Assembly: GCA_003165155.1 (NCBI GenBank)
Contig: PLSK01000032.1
Location: forward strand, 48,300-88,956
Direction: 5' to 3'
Source of the DNA: Mycobacterium sp.
GTDB taxonomy: Bacteria > Actinomycetota > Actinomycetes > Mycobacteriales > Mycobacteriaceae
Length of the DNA stretch: 40,657 nucleotides
The notes under the pieces are model-generated. The model did not search any database and was not told where the DNA came from. It saw only the letters and a list, made by a program, of their open reading frames with translations. The position numbers were made by a program, and so were the translations under genes. Shown in pieces: positions 30,860 through 39,400 of this stretch; positions within the stretch are counted from its first letter, which is position 1; the number at the start of each line of letters is the position of its first letter.

Positions 30860-31288
30860 CTATCGGCGGCGTGTTCGGGAGATTTGATATTTCCAGGCAA
30901 CGGCGAAGTGCCGCAGCGCGATCTCACCGCGATCAGCGACCGCGTCGAGTACGTGGTCCCGCGCAAGCTCCACATCGAAGTCATGGTTATGGTTGTGGCG
31001 CTGCAGATCGAATGGCTTAGGCTTGCACTGCTCACACCGATAGCGAAACAGCCTGCGTAACTGCGGAAGACTCAGCCTCCCTGATTTTTGTGCGTCGTCG
31101 TCGTCGGTGACCCACCGCTCAAATTCGGGCACGGTGACGATCGAGTCGTGTTGCTGCCAAGTCCGAGTAGGTTCCCAGATGCTTTCTCTGTTGCCGACGC
31201 GGTAAGGCCCGTCATAGCGGGCGATGGGGCAACGCTCATGCCGCGGCCCGTTCTCACGCCCATCGCAATAGATGATCACCGCCGTCAT
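30860..31288 (-). CDS. Hypothetical protein coupled to integrase
   Basis: A 142-aa protein whose ATG overlaps the integrase stop (ATGA), so it is co-translated. It has cysteine pairs (IIYCDG...HERCPI and YRCEQCKPKPF) and a His-rich stretch HNHNHD, suggesting metal binding. The C-terminal third is helical (LARDHVLDAVADRGEIALRHFAVAWKYQISRTRRR). It occupies the position of the small gene between int and xis in phiRv2. No function known. Confidence 0.6.
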   Translation of the reverse strand: MTAVIIYCDGRENGPRHERCPIARYDGPYRVGNRESIWEPTRTWQQHDSIVTVPEFERWVTDDDDAQKSGRLSLPQLRRLFRYRCEQCKPKPFDLQRHNHNHDFDVELARDHVLDAVADRGEIALRHFAVAWKYQISRTRRR

Positions 31289-32472
31289 TCCTTGGCCTCC
31301 ACCAATTTTGATAGCAGTTTGGCGATTTGGCGGTCCCGCCCTTGCGCGGCGTGCTGATAGCGCATAGCGGCACCTGGGGTGCTGTGACCTAAGCGTGCCA
31401 TCAGCTCGGCCAATGTCGCGCCTGTCGACGCGGCTAGCACGGCACCGGAGTGTCGCAAGTCGTGCCAGCGCAAGTCATCTCGCCCGGCCTCCGCGCGCGC
31501 GGTGTAGTAACGCCGGTAGAGGCTAGCGGGTGTCAGGTGGCCACCGTGGGCATTCGGGAACAGCAGCGCGTCCTTGTCCGGGTCGACGAACCGCGTCAGA
31601 TGGTCCTTGATCACGGGCAGCAGGTGGGGCGGCATCTCGACGTCACGGCGCCCGGCGTCGGATTTGGGAGTAGTGACTTTCGGGCCTTCGTCGAGGCGCA
31701 CAACGGCCCGCTCGACGCGGACAATCCCGTACGGCTCGGGCGCGTCCTCGGAATTGGCTAATGCATGAGCCGATTGCTCCTCGGTGGGCTCGACGATGCT
31801 GATGTCCTTGCGGCGCAGCTCGGTCAGCTCGCCGAAGCGCAGAGCGCACCACGCGGCGAGGAGAACCATGGCCTGGTACTGCTGGGGCATCTCCTGGGTG
31901 ATCACGCCTATTTCGTCAAGGGACGCTGGGCGGATCTTGTGGACGCGCCGCGAGCTGCCGGCGCCACGGATCACACACGGGCTGGCGCGGATTTTGCCAT
32001 CACTGAGCGCGGTGCTCATGACCGTGCGCAGCAGCCCGTAACAGTGGGCGCGCAGCGTCGGTGTTTTGGTGCCCGTGTTCGAGTGCCAGTCTCTGACGTC
32101 GTCGACGGTTATCGACGCGATCGGCATCGCCCCGAACCGCGGTAAGAGATGATCCTCGAGGAGCTTGGAATAGTGCTCACGGGTGCGATCCTTCAGGTCG
32201 CGCTGGGCCAGCCACGTGTCGGCGTAGCTCTTGAAGGTCAGCCTGTGTTTCGGGAGTTCGTCGGCGCCGGGCGGGGTCCACGCTTTCCGGATGATCTCGG
32301 CCTGGCGAAGCGCCAGCCAGCCACGGGCGTCCCGCTGTGCCAGGAACAGGGTGGGGGCGGTGTAGCGGCGGCCGTCGGGGCCGCGGTAGCGGGCGCGGTA
32401 GCGGCCGCTAGGGAGGGTTTCGACGGCGCCGAAGGTGCCGGGCTGCCGTTGCTTGCGTTTCTTGGGTGCCAT
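31285..32472 (-). CDS. int: Tyrosine site-specific integrase
   Basis: A 395-aa recombinase. It has an N-terminal arm-binding region with 'GTFGAVETLPSGRYRARYRGPDGRRY' and a core-binding SAM-like region 'LTFKSYADTWLAQRDLKDRTREHYSKLLEDHLLPRFG'. The catalytic residues are Arg in 'WCALRFGELTELRR', Lys in 'TPKSDAGRRDVEMP', HxxR in 'WHDLRHSGAVLAA', His in 'ARLGHSTPGAAMRY' and Tyr in 'MRYQHA'. All are present, so it should be active. It reads away from attR. It resembles phiRv2 integrase in size and leader, but targets tRNA-Tyr. Confidence 0.92.
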   Translation of the reverse strand: MAPKKRKQRQPGTFGAVETLPSGRYRARYRGPDGRRYTAPTLFLAQRDARGWLALRQAEIIRKAWTPPGADELPKHRLTFKSYADTWLAQRDLKDRTREHYSKLLEDHLLPRFGAMPIASITVDDVRDWHSNTGTKTPTLRAHCYGLLRTVMSTALSDGKIRASPCVIRGAGSSRRVHKIRPASLDEIGVITQEMPQQYQAMVLLAAWCALRFGELTELRRKDISIVEPTEEQSAHALANSEDAPEPYGIVRVERAVVRLDEGPKVTTPKSDAGRRDVEMPPHLLPVIKDHLTRFVDPDKDALLFPNAHGGHLTPASLYRRYYTARAEAGRDDLRWHDLRHSGAVLAASTGATLAELMARLGHSTPGAAMRYQHAAQGRDRQIAKLLSKLVEAKE

Positions 32473-32654
32473 GTGTCGGGGCCTCGCGATACTGTATGAG
32501 TACTGGCGTGGGTCGGCGTGGGCCAGCCTTGGGTTAACAAGACTGTATCAAGTTTCTTCAAGATTCAGCGTGGTTCTGTTACACTGACCAGTGTCAGAGC
32601 AGATAGATCCACTGTTTGCGCTGGTCATAACACCCACGCTAGCAAACTGATTGA
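32473..32654. promoter_or_regulatory. attP-side arm region with candidate integrase sites and int promoter
   Basis: The 182 bp between int and attR are AT-richer than the flanks and carry short repeats: GGCGTGGGT/GGCGTGGGC in tandem (32504-32523), an inverted ACCCACGC near 32632, and TGGGCCAG (32519-32526). The last also occurs twice just inside attL (10557-10564, 10568-10575). They are plausible arm-type integrase sites. The int promoter must lie here too. Confidence 0.45.
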
Positions 32655-32684
32655 ACTGGTTCGAATCCAGTACCTGCCACCAGC
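32655..32684. repeat. attR core (tRNA-Tyr 3' stub)
   Basis: Identical over 30 bp to the tRNA-Tyr 3' end at 10481-10510. No tRNA 5' part precedes it. A GC-rich hairpin (CCCCT-tcg-AGGGG, 32694-32706) follows and is probably the displaced original tRNA terminator. Confidence 0.92.
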
Positions 32685-32859
32685 GTCAGGCCTCCCCTTC
32701 GAGGGGGTCCGATGCATTTGTGGGGACCGAGATGTCACAGATTGTCACAACACGCGGGTAACTCTGTGTGGTCGTGACATCTGCATACGCTCAGCGCCGA
32801 GCGGGCGCGCCGGGCCTACCTGCCCATGACTGACGGAGCATCCACTCAGAGTTCGCACC

Positions 32860-33640
32860 GTGGTGGACAGCTATGAAGTCGTCGACCTCGCCGACTGGAC
32901 TCGCGGAGAGAGTGAACCAGGAGGTGATGAGGCGAAGCGATGGTTCATAGGGCCTGAGTCTTCGCGGCACGCCGGGCACTGGCTGTTCAAGCCGCGCCGA
33001 ATCAAAACTCTCAAACTGTCAAAGGAACGTCAGCGTCTCGGCCACGAACCCGACGTGCTCGTTCGGGGAGAGGACTGGGCAGAGAAAATCTCATACGAGG
33101 TCGCCAAACTGATTGCGCTCCCTGCGGCGGAGACTGAGCTTGCCACGGTTGTCCAACTACGGACCGACGAGCGAGTCTACGGCTCGATGAGCCGAGACAT
33201 GCGGCCTCGCGATTGGGCATGGACCGCGGGAGCTGCATTGCTTGCCGAGCGCGACGATGAGTTCGATGTCAAGTCCTGCCGCGGCCACACGATCAGCGCC
33301 ATTCGTGAAGCGTTAGAAGGGCTGCGAGGTCCGGTTGGCACAAAGTTACGCCGATTGGCCCGCATTCGATGTTTTCGCGGGGTATCTCGTCTTGGATGCG
33401 TGGATCGCCAACACTGACCGGCATGCGCACAATTGGGCGGTCTTGCAGGCCCCAGGACGGGTGATGTTCGCCTCGGTCCAAGCTTCGATCACGGCTCGGC
33501 GCTCGCAAGCGGTGATGAGGACAGGCTCCGTGCCCAGCGGGTCAAGCAGAAGACGGTTGATCAGTGGTGCGAGCACGGCCGCACTAAGCCGCGCACAGCA
33601 TGTCCGCGTCGGCGAACAGTTCCTCTTGCCTATCCGAGAA
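32860..33640 (+). pseudogene. HipA-like kinase, frameshifted
   Basis: Three successive reading frames together resemble a HipA-type Ser/Thr kinase. The first (from GTG 32860) gives 'HAGHWLFKPRRIKTL...GEDWAEKISYEVAKLIALPAAETELA'. After a shift near 33340, the second gives 'FDVFAGYLVLDAWIANTDRHAHNWAVLQ', with the catalytic NxDRHxxN. After another near 33455, the third gives 'LGPSFDHGSALASGDEDRLRAQ' (metal-binding DHG). With the catalytic segments in different frames no active kinase is expected, barring sequencing error. It is the first chromosomal gene after attR. Confidence 0.7.
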
Positions 33641-33750
33641 GTACCGGATAGGCGAGGTTCGGGACGTGACTTGAGCACGCTTGGTGATCTGGACGGCGCT
33701 CGTATCATTTTCAGAATTTCGTCGGCGTCGTCAGGTTTCGATGACGATCT

Positions 33751-33923
33751 TGCTCCCGGCGGTAGGGCCGGCTGATCGCGGAACGGAGCCTCCCAGCCGG
33801 TCAGAGTGCCAATCGGCAACGACGCGGCATCTATAAGGGAAAGCTGATCCGGGATCTTTGCGACGACCCGAAGGTCCACGGCCAACTGCTGCACTCAGCA
33901 ACCGTCCGCCGGTACCCCGCGGG
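33751..33923 (-). pseudogene. Fragment of a medium-chain zinc-type dehydrogenase
   Basis: The frame LAVDLRVVAKIPDQLSLIDAASLPIGTLTGWEAPFRDQPALPPGA is typical of the middle of MDR-family alcohol dehydrogenases/quinone oxidoreductases, just before the NADP-binding GxGxxG. A preceding YRRTVAE piece is in another frame. Nothing after PPGA continues the family. It is a short remnant between the kinase relic and the patatin gene. Confidence 0.55.
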
Positions 33924-33931
33924 GGTTGGTG

Positions 33932-34915
33932 TCAATCTCGGTCGACCCATGGACCGAGTGGAGTTTTACGAAGGGCGATGCGCAGCGTGGCCACAGCCGA
34001 TTCGTGGGCGAGTCTGGTGAACTCAGCATTGCGTTGCGTTTTGCCTGGGATGACGTCGCCTGGTCTCGGCGCGAGCACGTAAGTCATCGTCTGCCGCAAA
34101 GTGCCGGACAAAATGGACTGGATTGTCTGTCCGTTCCTTATGTCCCTGGAACGGTACAGCAGGCCAAGGCTTGGGTTCAGACGGCTCAGATAGGCGGCGA
34201 TGGCGCGGTCGGTCCACCCGATGGTCGAAGGGGTTCCCAACGGTTTGGTCGCGAGGATGAGGGCATGTGTCGCGCCGAGCGCCATCGCTGAAGCGATCGG
34301 GATGCTTTCGGCGATACCGCCGTCAAGCCATCTGCGACCGCGATGGTGAAGTGGCGGCCCGCCGATCAGAGGCAGGTGTGCCGATGCCTGCATACACAGC
34401 GCGGCGTCCTGACGGTTGGCAAAATTGGTGAGAGCAACGGCACGCGCATCATCGACGTCGGTGGCCACGAATGCCGTGTGCGGACGTTGTTCGTCGAGGA
34501 GGTGAGTGTCGAGGTCAAGCAGGGCGTCAATCTCTCTGATGATTCGGGCTCCATCCAGGATGGGTTGACCTTGAAAGGCCCGTCTGGCGTTGAAATACCC
34601 TGGCGCGCAGAAGATCTCTTGATATGCGGTGGCTAGGGTTGATGCCTTTCCTGCTGCCATCGCAGCGGCGTTGGCGGCGCCCGCGGAAGTGCCCACGATC
34701 AGATCGACGACTTGGGTTACTCCCAAGGTCTCCAGTGCAGCGGACATGGCAGCGGAGATGACACCGCGCATTCCGCCCCCTTCCACCACGATTGAGAGGA
34801 CGGCGCCGTCGTCTTTGCAGCCAAGCCGAAGCCGGTTGGCGATCAGGTCGAGCACGCCTAAATCACCACCGCCGCTGCTGCCAGGGCCCAGTCGCGCCCA
34901 CGCGTCTGGTGTCAT
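33932..34915 (-). CDS. Patatin-like phospholipase
   Basis: A 327-aa lipid acyl hydrolase. The oxyanion loop is 'VVEGGGMRGVISAAM', the nucleophile elbow is 'LIVGTSAGAANAAAM' (GxSxG) and the catalytic Asp is in 'WLDGGIAESIPI' (DGG), so the Ser-Asp dyad is complete. It would deacylate phospholipids or other acyl esters. No signal peptide is seen. ATG 34915 is used; the first 35 residues before the domain are not conserved-looking. Confidence 0.88.
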   Translation of the reverse strand: MTPDAWARLGPGSSGGGDLGVLDLIANRLRLGCKDDGAVLSIVVEGGGMRGVISAAMSAALETLGVTQVVDLIVGTSAGAANAAAMAAGKASTLATAYQEIFCAPGYFNARRAFQGQPILDGARIIREIDALLDLDTHLLDEQRPHTAFVATDVDDARAVALTNFANRQDAALCMQASAHLPLIGGPPLHHRGRRWLDGGIAESIPIASAMALGATHALILATKPLGTPSTIGWTDRAIAAYLSRLNPSLGLLYRSRDIRNGQTIQSILSGTLRQTMTYVLAPRPGDVIPGKTQRNAEFTRLAHESAVATLRIALRKTPLGPWVDRD

Positions 34916-35347
34916 CTGGGCGACTCCGGTCGGTGCGCCTGCTCCGGTGGCGGGGATGCCGCGGAATTTCGGCGCGATGTACTTATCGCAGCGTGACAGC
35001 GGAGCTTCGGGAAAGACGGCACGCTGTCAGCTGGTGGCGCGTGTGATCCGCGCGTCATCATGTGATTCACCGCAATGTCCGTCAGTCGACAGGCAGGTGG
35101 TGGTGGGGTCGAGGATGCGCACGCAAAGTCCGCCGCCGGCATGAGACCGTCAGGGCCGAGGCGCGCGCACCGGTCGTACGGGTAACGGATGGCGGTTGAC
35201 AAGTGCCGAACGCGGGTGGGTGTGGCGCGGTAGTTGGCGCTGCGGTGGCCTGGCCGAGGTGTGGCTTGCCGGAGCAGATTGGATGGGTTTCGATCCGTGC
35301 GGTCGCCAGTTGGTGCCATGCGCTGTTGTGGATTTGGCCTCATGTGA
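34916..35347. other. 432-bp gap without a recognised gene
   Basis: Between the patatin gene and the acyl-CoA dehydrogenase gene lies one 143-codon minus-strand frame (34912-35343). It is rich in Pro/Ser/Arg with no family features, so I do not call it. No hairpin or repeat of note was found. Confidence 0.4.
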
Positions 35348-37174
35348 TCAGAAGGCGGTGTCGGGCAAGGTCATGATGTCATCATCGAGCGACTCGATGA
35401 TGGTGCGCGTCGACGTGAGGTGGGGCAGCACGTTAGCGGCGAAGAAACTCGAAGTCGCGATCTTTCCCTGATAGAACGCCTGGTCGTGCATCGCTGCCGA
35501 CTCCAAAGCCGCGCTGGCCACTTTCGCTTGCTCAAGGAGGCGCCATCCGATCAGCAGATCACCCAACGCGCTGAGATAGCGCACCGAGGCCAATCCGACT
35601 TTGTAGAGTTCGGTCGGTAGGTCGGACGCCGCCATCAAGTATCCGGTCATTGTCGCTGTCATCGCCTGGATGTCGCCGAGGGCTCGGCGCAGATGCACGG
35701 CAGCCCCAGACCGTCCGTCGCAGGTGTCGATGGTTGTCGCAATCTGTGATGCCACGTAATCGAGGGCCTCGCCACCGTCCCGAATGATCTTGCGGAAAAA
35801 CAGATCCAAGCCTTGGATTGCGGTTGTGCCCTCATATAGCGAATCGACCTTGGAGTCGCGGATGTATTGCTCGATCGGATAGTCCTGCAGGAACCCCGAT
35901 CCGCCCAGGGTCTGCAACGACTCCGTCAGTACCGCGTAGGCGCGCTCCGAGCCGACGCCCTTGACGACTGGCAGCAGCAGATCGTCGACGCGATGCGCCA
36001 TCGAGGCGTCGGCACCAGAAACGTGTCGCGCGACGTCCTCGTTTTGATGGGCTGCTGTGTACATATAGAGAGCCCGCAGCCCTTCGGCGTAGGCCTTCTG
36101 TGTCATTAGGCTGCGGCGTATGTCTGGGTGACGGATGATGGCGACCCGCGCGGCACTCTTGTCGTTCATGTGCAGTAGGTCGGCGCCCTGGATGCGCTCC
36201 TTGGCGTAGGCCAGTGCGTTGAGATAGCCGGTCGACAGGGTCCCGGCTGACTTGACTCCGATGGTCATCCTGGCGTGCTCGATGACAGTGAACATCTGGG
36301 CGATCCCGTTGTGGGAGTCGCCGACGAGATAGCCGACGGCGGGTACACCATGCCCCCCGAAGGTAAGTTCGCATGTCGGCGAGGACTTGAGGCCCATCTT
36401 GTGTTCCAAATTGGTTGCGAAAACGCCGTTGCGGGAGCCCAGTTCCAGCGTGTCGGGGTCGAACAAGAACTTCGGTACGTAAAACAGGCTGAGTCCCCTG
36501 CTACCCGGCCCCGCGTGCTGCGGGCGGGCGAGCACCAGATGAAAGATGTTCTCAGCGGTGTCGCCCACGTCACCGCCGGAGATAAACCGTTTGACGCCTT
36601 CGATGTGCCACGTTCCGTCCTGCTGTGCGATGGCCGTGGCGCGGCCGGCACCCACGTCGGAACCGGCGTCTGGCTCGGTGAGCACCATGGTGGCTGCCCA
36701 GCCTCGGTCCAAACCGCCCGCGGCCCAATGTCGCTGCTGATCGTTGCCTTCGATTGCCAACGCGTGAGCTATGGCGGGTCCGGTGGCGTAGAAGAACGCC
36801 GCCGACGGGTTGGCGCACATCAGCATTTCATTGATGGCCCACATGAGAGCGGCCGGGGCGGCTACGCCGCCAACACGTTCGGAGATGCCGATGCGCCACC
36901 ACTCGGCGTCTTTGACGATCTGAACGGACTTGGCCAGTTCTGCCGACACCGCGACAGTGTGATTGTCCGGATCGAAGACGGGGGGGTGGCGATCACCGTG
37001 AACGAATGAATCGGCGAGTGGCCCTTCGGCCAGACGCGCTACCTCGTGGAGCATCGTGCGTGCCGTCTCGGCGTCGAGATCGCCGTAATTCTCCGAAGCG
37101 AGGACCGCGCCCAGACCCAAGACCTCGAACAAGTTGAACTCGATGTCGCGAACGTTAGTGATGTAGTGGCCCAT
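35348..37174 (-). CDS. fadE: FadE5-like acyl-CoA dehydrogenase
   Basis: A 608-aa flavoprotein that would introduce the alpha-beta double bond in acyl-CoA. It is close to what I recall of FadE5 (Rv0244c): N-terminal '[22 protein letters not shown]', FAD/substrate segments '[21 protein letters not shown]' and '[14 protein letters not shown]', and the late core '[48 protein letters not shown]' with the catalytic-base region. A C-terminal extension domain is present as in FadE5. The ORF track begins at 37324; ATG 37174 follows GGAAGGGACCTC and fits the family. Divergent from the PucR-type gene (273 bp apart), which may regulate it. Confidence 0.88.
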   Translation of the reverse strand: MGHYITNVRDIEFNLFEVLGLGAVLASENYGDLDAETARTMLHEVARLAEGPLADSFVHGDRHPPVFDPDNHTVAVSAELAKSVQIVKDAEWWRIGISERVGGVAAPAALMWAINEMLMCANPSAAFFYATGPAIAHALAIEGNDQQRHWAAGGLDRGWAATMVLTEPDAGSDVGAGRATAIAQQDGTWHIEGVKRFISGGDVGDTAENIFHLVLARPQHAGPGSRGLSLFYVPKFLFDPDTLELGSRNGVFATNLEHKMGLKSSPTCELTFGGHGVPAVGYLVGDSHNGIAQMFTVIEHARMTIGVKSAGTLSTGYLNALAYAKERIQGADLLHMNDKSAARVAIIRHPDIRRSLMTQKAYAEGLRALYMYTAAHQNEDVARHVSGADASMAHRVDDLLLPVVKGVGSERAYAVLTESLQTLGGSGFLQDYPIEQYIRDSKVDSLYEGTTAIQGLDLFFRKIIRDGGEALDYVASQIATTIDTCDGRSGAAVHLRRALGDIQAMTATMTGYLMAASDLPTELYKVGLASVRYLSALGDLLIGWRLLEQAKVASAALESAAMHDQAFYQGKIATSSFFAANVLPHLTSTRTIIESLDDDIMTLPDTAF

Positions 37175-37447
37175 GAGGTCCCTTCCGTTGATCAGGTGAC
37201 CGAGCTTGCGGTGACCGCACTGTGTTGGCTGAGGGGGCGGTACGCAGCGGTGAGCAGCGGAACCCACTCCGTGGCCGGTGTGTTCTATCCTGTAGGTATC
37301 GAGGAGACGAATTCTTGCCCTCAAGCGTCAAACCAACGGTCCTTTTCTGCCCCCAGAGGACAAAGATGGCTGCCTTCGGCCGGCCAGGCCCCTATCGCCG
37401 CGGGGCTGACTGCGGCATAACCTACGATTCCGGTGAGGTGGCGTCCC

Positions 37448-38653
37448 ATGGATCCTTCGTCCGGCCGATCGCGTCGCGTCCGGCTACCTGACGAACTGCT
37501 CGACGCCTTATGGGCTGGGCTGCCGGCGCTCGGTGAGCGCGCGGTCAGCGAGGTGATGAATGAGGTGCCGGCATACCGCGGCACGGCTGGCGGCACGTTG
37601 TGGCGCGTCATAACGCACTTCGTGCAGGAGACAATGACCGGGTTCATCGAACTCACTCGCGCCGAGGCCGATCCAGACACCTCGCCATCGATCATGCGGT
37701 TGCTCGACCTCAGCTACGCGCTCGGGCAAGAGGAGGCGCGCCAGGGCAGGTCACCCGAGGTCCAATTGGCGGCGTTTCGAGTGGGCGCGCGCACGCTGTG
37801 GCGGGAGTGGAGCGCGGTCGCGATGGCTCAGCAGGTGCCATCTGAGACCCTGGTCGTCTTCGCCGAATTGATCTTTGCCTACCTCGACCGGATGTCGGCA
37901 GCCGGCGTCGCGGGTCAGGCCGCCGAACAGGCACGACTGGGCGTCGCTCGGCAACGTCACCGCGAGGAACTCGCCCGGCTCCTCGTGCGCGGTTCCCCCG
38001 CGGGGGACCTCGCGCAGGCCGCCGAGCGCGCGGGCTGGCGGCCGCCGGAGACCTTGACGGCCGTGGCGACACCCCGCCGCCGTCGTGCGACGGCGGTCAC
38101 CGCCTGGACCGACCCGCGGGCCCTGGACGTGCCCGACGACGCAGTCCCGCCGTCGGTCCGCTCGTACAGCACGGCGCTCATACCGGGTGTCGGTGGCAGA
38201 GCCCGCGAGCCGTTCATCACGTCGCTGAGCATCCCCGGCACGGTAATCGGACCGGCCCGCCCGTGGATGCACGTGGACACCTCGGTGCGGCGGCTAAGCC
38301 GCGCGATCGTCCTGAACCTGCCCCATACCGGCGTGATAGACACCGAGCGGTACCTACCCGAGTTGGTGCTGAGCGCCGACACCGAAGCGCTCGCCGACCT
38401 TCGGGCGGACGTGCTCGCGCCGTTGCAATCTCTGACACCCGCCGCGCGTAACCGGTTGACCGAAACGCTGCGGTCTTGGCTTCTCAACCACGGCCGCCGC
38501 GAGGACATCGGCGCCGACCTGTACGTCCACCCGTCCACGGTCCGCTATCGCGTGCGCCAACTGCGTGAGCTCTTCGGCGACCGCCTCCACGACTCGCGCG
38601 CCATCATGGAACTCACCATCGCCCTGGCCACGCCACCGCCACCCAAGCCCTGA
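37448..38653 (+). CDS. PucR/CdaR-type transcriptional regulator
   Basis: A 401-aa protein. The N-terminal helical domain (LPDELLDALWAGLPALGERAVSEVMNEVPAYR...) resembles RsbT co-antagonist-like sensory domains. The C-terminal PucR helix-turn-helix reads 'LTETLRSWLLNHGRREDIGADLYVHPSTVRYRVRQLRELFGDRLHDSRAIMELTIAL'. Regulators of this plan usually control adjacent catabolic genes, here the divergent fadE. ATG 37448 is preceded by GGTGAGGTGG. Confidence 0.82.
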   Translation: MDPSSGRSRRVRLPDELLDALWAGLPALGERAVSEVMNEVPAYRGTAGGTLWRVITHFVQETMTGFIELTRAEADPDTSPSIMRLLDLSYALGQEEARQGRSPEVQLAAFRVGARTLWREWSAVAMAQQVPSETLVVFAELIFAYLDRMSAAGVAGQAAEQARLGVARQRHREELARLLVRGSPAGDLAQAAERAGWRPPETLTAVATPRRRRATAVTAWTDPRALDVPDDAVPPSVRSYSTALIPGVGGRAREPFITSLSIPGTVIGPARPWMHVDTSVRRLSRAIVLNLPHTGVIDTERYLPELVLSADTEALADLRADVLAPLQSLTPAARNRLTETLRSWLLNHGRREDIGADLYVHPSTVRYRVRQLRELFGDRLHDSRAIMELTIALATPPPPKP

Positions 38654-38986
38654 ACGACCACTGGGGGGCCTCGTTGATGCCAATGCTGTTAACTTTGGCG
38701 CGGTCGCAGTTCAGTGTCTTGTTGAGTTGAGAGCTGTTGTGGTACTGCGTGTTCGATTGATGCCATTGGCCGCACTGACACGGCGGTTCAGGATAGTCGT
38801 GCGGCCGTCGTTGTCACAGTGTTGTCACAACTCATGCGCGACGCGCGGAAATGCGGTGACACACTCTGGAACCATCGGTGCACTTGCCGCGCTGGCCGCG
38901 CGTCGGATTCACCAGCTGTCAATAACGAAGCCCACCGCATCACCCACCACGGCGCTGACACCGTGATCTCGCCACCAACGAGGAGA
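38654..38986. other. 333-bp non-coding stretch with a TTGTCACA repeat
   Basis: No gene is supported. It contains TTGTCACAGTG-TTGTCACAAC (38811-38831), two direct TTGTCACA units. A closely similar pair (TGTCACAG-ATTGTCACAAC, 32733-32751) lies just after attR. The purpose is unknown. Confidence 0.4.
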
Positions 38987-39094
38987 TCAGTGGGCGTCCT
39001 TGTGCTTCACCGCACGATCGATGTCGCGCCCAATCAACCAATAGACGGCCATCAGCACCGCCGCCAAGCCCAAGAAAAATGCGGCGACCATCAT
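38987..39094 (-). CDS. 35-aa membrane microprotein
   Basis: A frame below the ORF-track cutoff: MMVAAFFLGLAAVLMAVYWLIGRDIDRAVKHKDAH-stop. A strong SD (GGGGGAGGAAA) stands 5 bp before the first ATG. The peptide has one transmembrane helix (about residues 3-21) and a charged tail, the standard layout of bacterial single-pass microproteins. It is divergent from the metal-responsive operon that follows and may be functionally tied to it, but no family was recognised. Confidence 0.65.
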   Translation of the reverse strand: MMVAAFFLGLAAVLMAVYWLIGRDIDRAVKHKDAH

Positions 39095-39351
39095 GGCATT
39101 TCCTCCCCCGGGTGTTGGCCTTGGCAAGACTCATCGGGCCTGGAGGTGCTGGTTCAGCAGGTCGAGATCACTCCGGCGCGTGCGGCTGTTTGTCACGTCG
39201 ATCTGAACACCGACCCCTGGGGGTGCGATAGAGCACTAAGTCATGAGCCTTGGCGCTGCCAGCCTTCGAGTCACAGGGGGACTGCATGGACAGGTCAGCG
39301 ATCTCGAATGAACGCTGTCTGCGTTGCGTAGATGACGAGCGCGAATCCGCA

Positions 39352-39400
39352 TTGCCCTGGCTGCCCGCTTCGGTCTATTATCTGCGTATGAATGCAGATA
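39352..39400 (+). promoter_or_regulatory. Leaderless promoter and operator of the ArsR-type gene
   Basis: TTGCCC (39352-39357), an 18-bp spacer and TATTAT (39376-39381) form a SigA-type promoter. Its start site would coincide with the ATG at 39388, giving a leaderless mRNA. TATCTGC (39379-39385) and GCAGATA (39394-39400), separated by 8 bp, are a perfect dyad overlapping the -10 element and the start codon. It is the likely operator for the encoded repressor. Confidence 0.65.

Larger units (their letters stand above)
10481..32684. mobile_element. phiRv-like satellite/prophage integrated in tRNA-Tyr
   Basis: A 22.2 kb element bounded by 30-bp direct repeats, with a tyrosine integrase next to the right repeat. 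On the minus strand the order is int, small gene, xis, DUF2742, SF3 helicase, small zinc/HTH genes and HNH, the order I recall for M. tuberculosis phiRv2 and, apart from its serine integrase, phiRv1. After HNH comes a giant tape measure gene, then about 8.5 kb of accessory cassettes. No terminase, portal, capsid, protease, major tail protein, lysin or recognisable repressor is seen. It is therefore either a helper-dependent satellite or a reduced prophage. Intact long genes (int, helicase, tape measure) argue against simple decay. Confidence 0.85.

Noticed and set aside
31088-31357. Plus-strand frames over the integrase-coupled gene
   Set aside because: Shadow frames without SD or motif.
34912-35343. 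143-codon minus-strand frame between patatin and fadE genes
   Set aside because: Composition rich in Pro/Ser/Arg, no recognised domain. Not enough evidence for a gene.
36275-37009. 244-codon plus-strand frame over fadE
   Set aside because: Antisense shadow of the FadE5-like gene.
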